From Saprospiraceae bacterium (GTDB lineage Bacteria; Bacteroidota; Bacteroidia; Chitinophagales; Saprospiraceae), in assembly GCA_947441325.1 (NCBI GenBank), contig CANETR010000150.1, forward strand, positions 1-5,960: a stretch of DNA of 5,960 nt. Direction: 5' to 3'. Both the position numbers and the translations under genes were made by a program. Below, one piece after another: positions 5,058-5,960 of the stretch (positions within the stretch are counted from its first letter, which is position 1; the number at the start of each line of letters is the position of its first letter). A model generated the notes under the pieces. It saw only the letters and a program-made list of their open reading frames with translations, ran no database searches and was not told where the DNA came from.

Positions 5058-5960
5058 TCAATTTTCTAACACAATTTTCACAAAAGCACTTCCTTCACTG
5101 GTTTTTACACCAAGACTATAAATCCCTTTTGGCAGATTTGTTGCGTTAATGACAGCAGTATTTCCACTCAAGACCCGCCTCCCATTCATAGCATACATTT
5201 CCCAGCTAAGACCCTCATAATTATTCAAGGCAATGCTAAAGTTGCCGCTGTTGGGATTTGGAATAATCTTAACTTCGATCATTTCAGGAATAAACTTGTT
5301 CGCGTTGACTTGTTGTTCCCTGCAAGCAATCCATCCATCTGAAAATCCTGAAGCAGTGAGCTGAGATCCATTTATATTCATTTGCTGCTGAAAGATGCCA
5401 ACACTGACCAATGCTCCAAAATTGGAGCAAAGTCCCCAAATCTGGTCGTTGCCAACACTGCCCGTAGTTTCAGAGTTGAAAAGACTGGCTGATGCGGTAT
5501 CAATCCCGAGCAAAAAATTATCAAAACCGCCATTTGTATAGTGCATTTCAGTTCCCAACAAGGAGTCTTGAAAATGGCCGCCAAGCCAAATTTTATCGCG
5601 ATGAAAAGCCAGATCGAACACATAGGCATTTGCAATGGTGTTGGTTTGACCCACTGCAATAGCCTCGCCATTCAAATTCATTTTTACCCAAAAAACATCA
5701 TAGTAACGGAAGGCTGTCATCAGAGTAAAACTGTCTACATTTAGCACCGCTACAAAATCGCCGCAAAGCCAGATTGAATTAGCATCGGGGCTAAGTCTCA
5801 TTTTCTTGGGTTCATCGTCATAAACCCCACCCCATCTTTTATGGCTCATCCAATTGCCTGACGCATCGATTCGTGCCATCATTATATCAACATGCGAAGG
5901 GCTGTTGTAATAGTTTTGACCAGGCATGAACAAACTATCTCTATATTCTGAAGCAATCCA
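5058..5960 (-). CDS. T9SS-exported repeat protein, C-terminal part (5' end outside window)
   Basis: The frame is open to the window edge (WIASEYRDS precedes the TTG at 5931-5933), so 300 residues of a longer protein are visible and no true start is present. The last 72 residues (5061-5276) form a type A sorting domain: 'VKIIPNPNSGNFSI', then 'MYAMNGRRVL', 'NLPKGIYSLGV' and a final 'FVKIVLEN'. Such domains direct proteins through the type IX secretion system to the cell surface. The preceding part shows about 60-residue repeats: each unit opens with a D-aromatic strand (VDIMMARID, YDVFWVKMN, FDNFLLGID, FSDGWIACR) and closes on G-x-F (GDF, GHF, GIF at visible residues 67, 128 and 188). This layout suggests beta-propeller blades like those of SBBP-type proteins. 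The function is unknown; a cell-surface or adhesive role is plausible. Confidence 0.85.
   Translation of the reverse strand, partial: WIASEYRDSLFMPGQNYYNSPSHVDIMMARIDASGNWMSHKRWGGVYDDEPKKMRLSPDANSIWLCGDFVAVLNVDSFTLMTAFRYYDVFWVKMNLNGEAIAVGQTNTIANAYVFDLAFHRDKIWLGGHFQDSLLGTEMHYTNGGFDNFLLGIDTASASLFNSETTGSVGNDQIWGLCSNFGALVSVGIFQQQMNINGSQLTASGFSDGWIACREQQVNANKFIPEMIEVKIIPNPNSGNFSIALNNYEGLSWEMYAMNGRRVLSGNTAVINATNLPKGIYSLGVKTSEGSAFVKIVLEN

Noticed and set aside
5378..5744. Open frames on both strands inside the T9SS repeat protein gene
   Set aside because: They overlap the well-supported minus-strand gene and show no motifs.
5931..5933. TTG as the start of the T9SS protein
   Set aside because: The frame stays open to the window edge with repeat-like sequence upstream, so this is an internal leucine codon.

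Overview
The window looks like chromosomal DNA from a member of the Bacteroidota (a Flavobacteriia/Sphingobacteriia/Chitinophagia-type lineage). Three things point there. One gene ends in a type IX secretion (T9SS) sorting domain, which is essentially confined to that phylum. The promoter-like sites follow the TTG-N20-TAnnTTTG pattern of Bacteroidota sigma-A. Most start codons lack an obvious Shine-Dalgarno sequence. The DNA is moderately AT-rich, with the first two thirds of dnaX visibly richer in GC than the rest.

Left part (1-1240) is accessory in character. It starts with a strong hairpin (10-50) and a cluster of three short hairpins (85-149) resembling the palindromic repeats scattered through many Bacteroidota genomes. 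Next is a decayed C-terminal remnant of an Rpn/PD-(D/E)XK 'putative transposase' family protein (157-405), broken by an in-frame stop. An AT-rich spacer follows, then a two-gene toxin-antitoxin module (645-1186) with a 4-base ATGA overlap. The module lies between two perfect 33-bp direct copies of the same promoter-bearing sequence (537-569 and 1208-1240). The second copy is the natural promoter of dnaX.

The core is dnaX (1284-3092), encoding the clamp-loader/tau subunit of DNA polymerase III. It holds an uninterrupted run of ten A (2419-2428) exactly where the conserved ATPase/clamp-loader part ends. Either alternative reading frame after the run stops within a few codons, so a short gamma-like product of about 384 residues is predicted by slippage or frameshifting. 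A small secreted Cys/His protein (3096-3341) follows after 3 bases and is probably cotranscribed.

On the right, an AlkD-type DNA alkylation repair glycosylase (3378-4061, minus strand) converges on the dnaX unit. A divergent gene (4253-4969) encodes an unrecognised protein with a very acidic N-terminus. A perfect 13-bp inverted repeat (4981-5019) forms a bidirectional terminator between it and the 3' part of a T9SS-exported repeat protein (5058-5960, minus), whose 5' end lies outside the window. dnaX and alkD both serve DNA maintenance, but nothing else ties the genes into one pathway. The two most notable signals are the duplicated promoter around the toxin-antitoxin pair and the A10 slippage site in dnaX.
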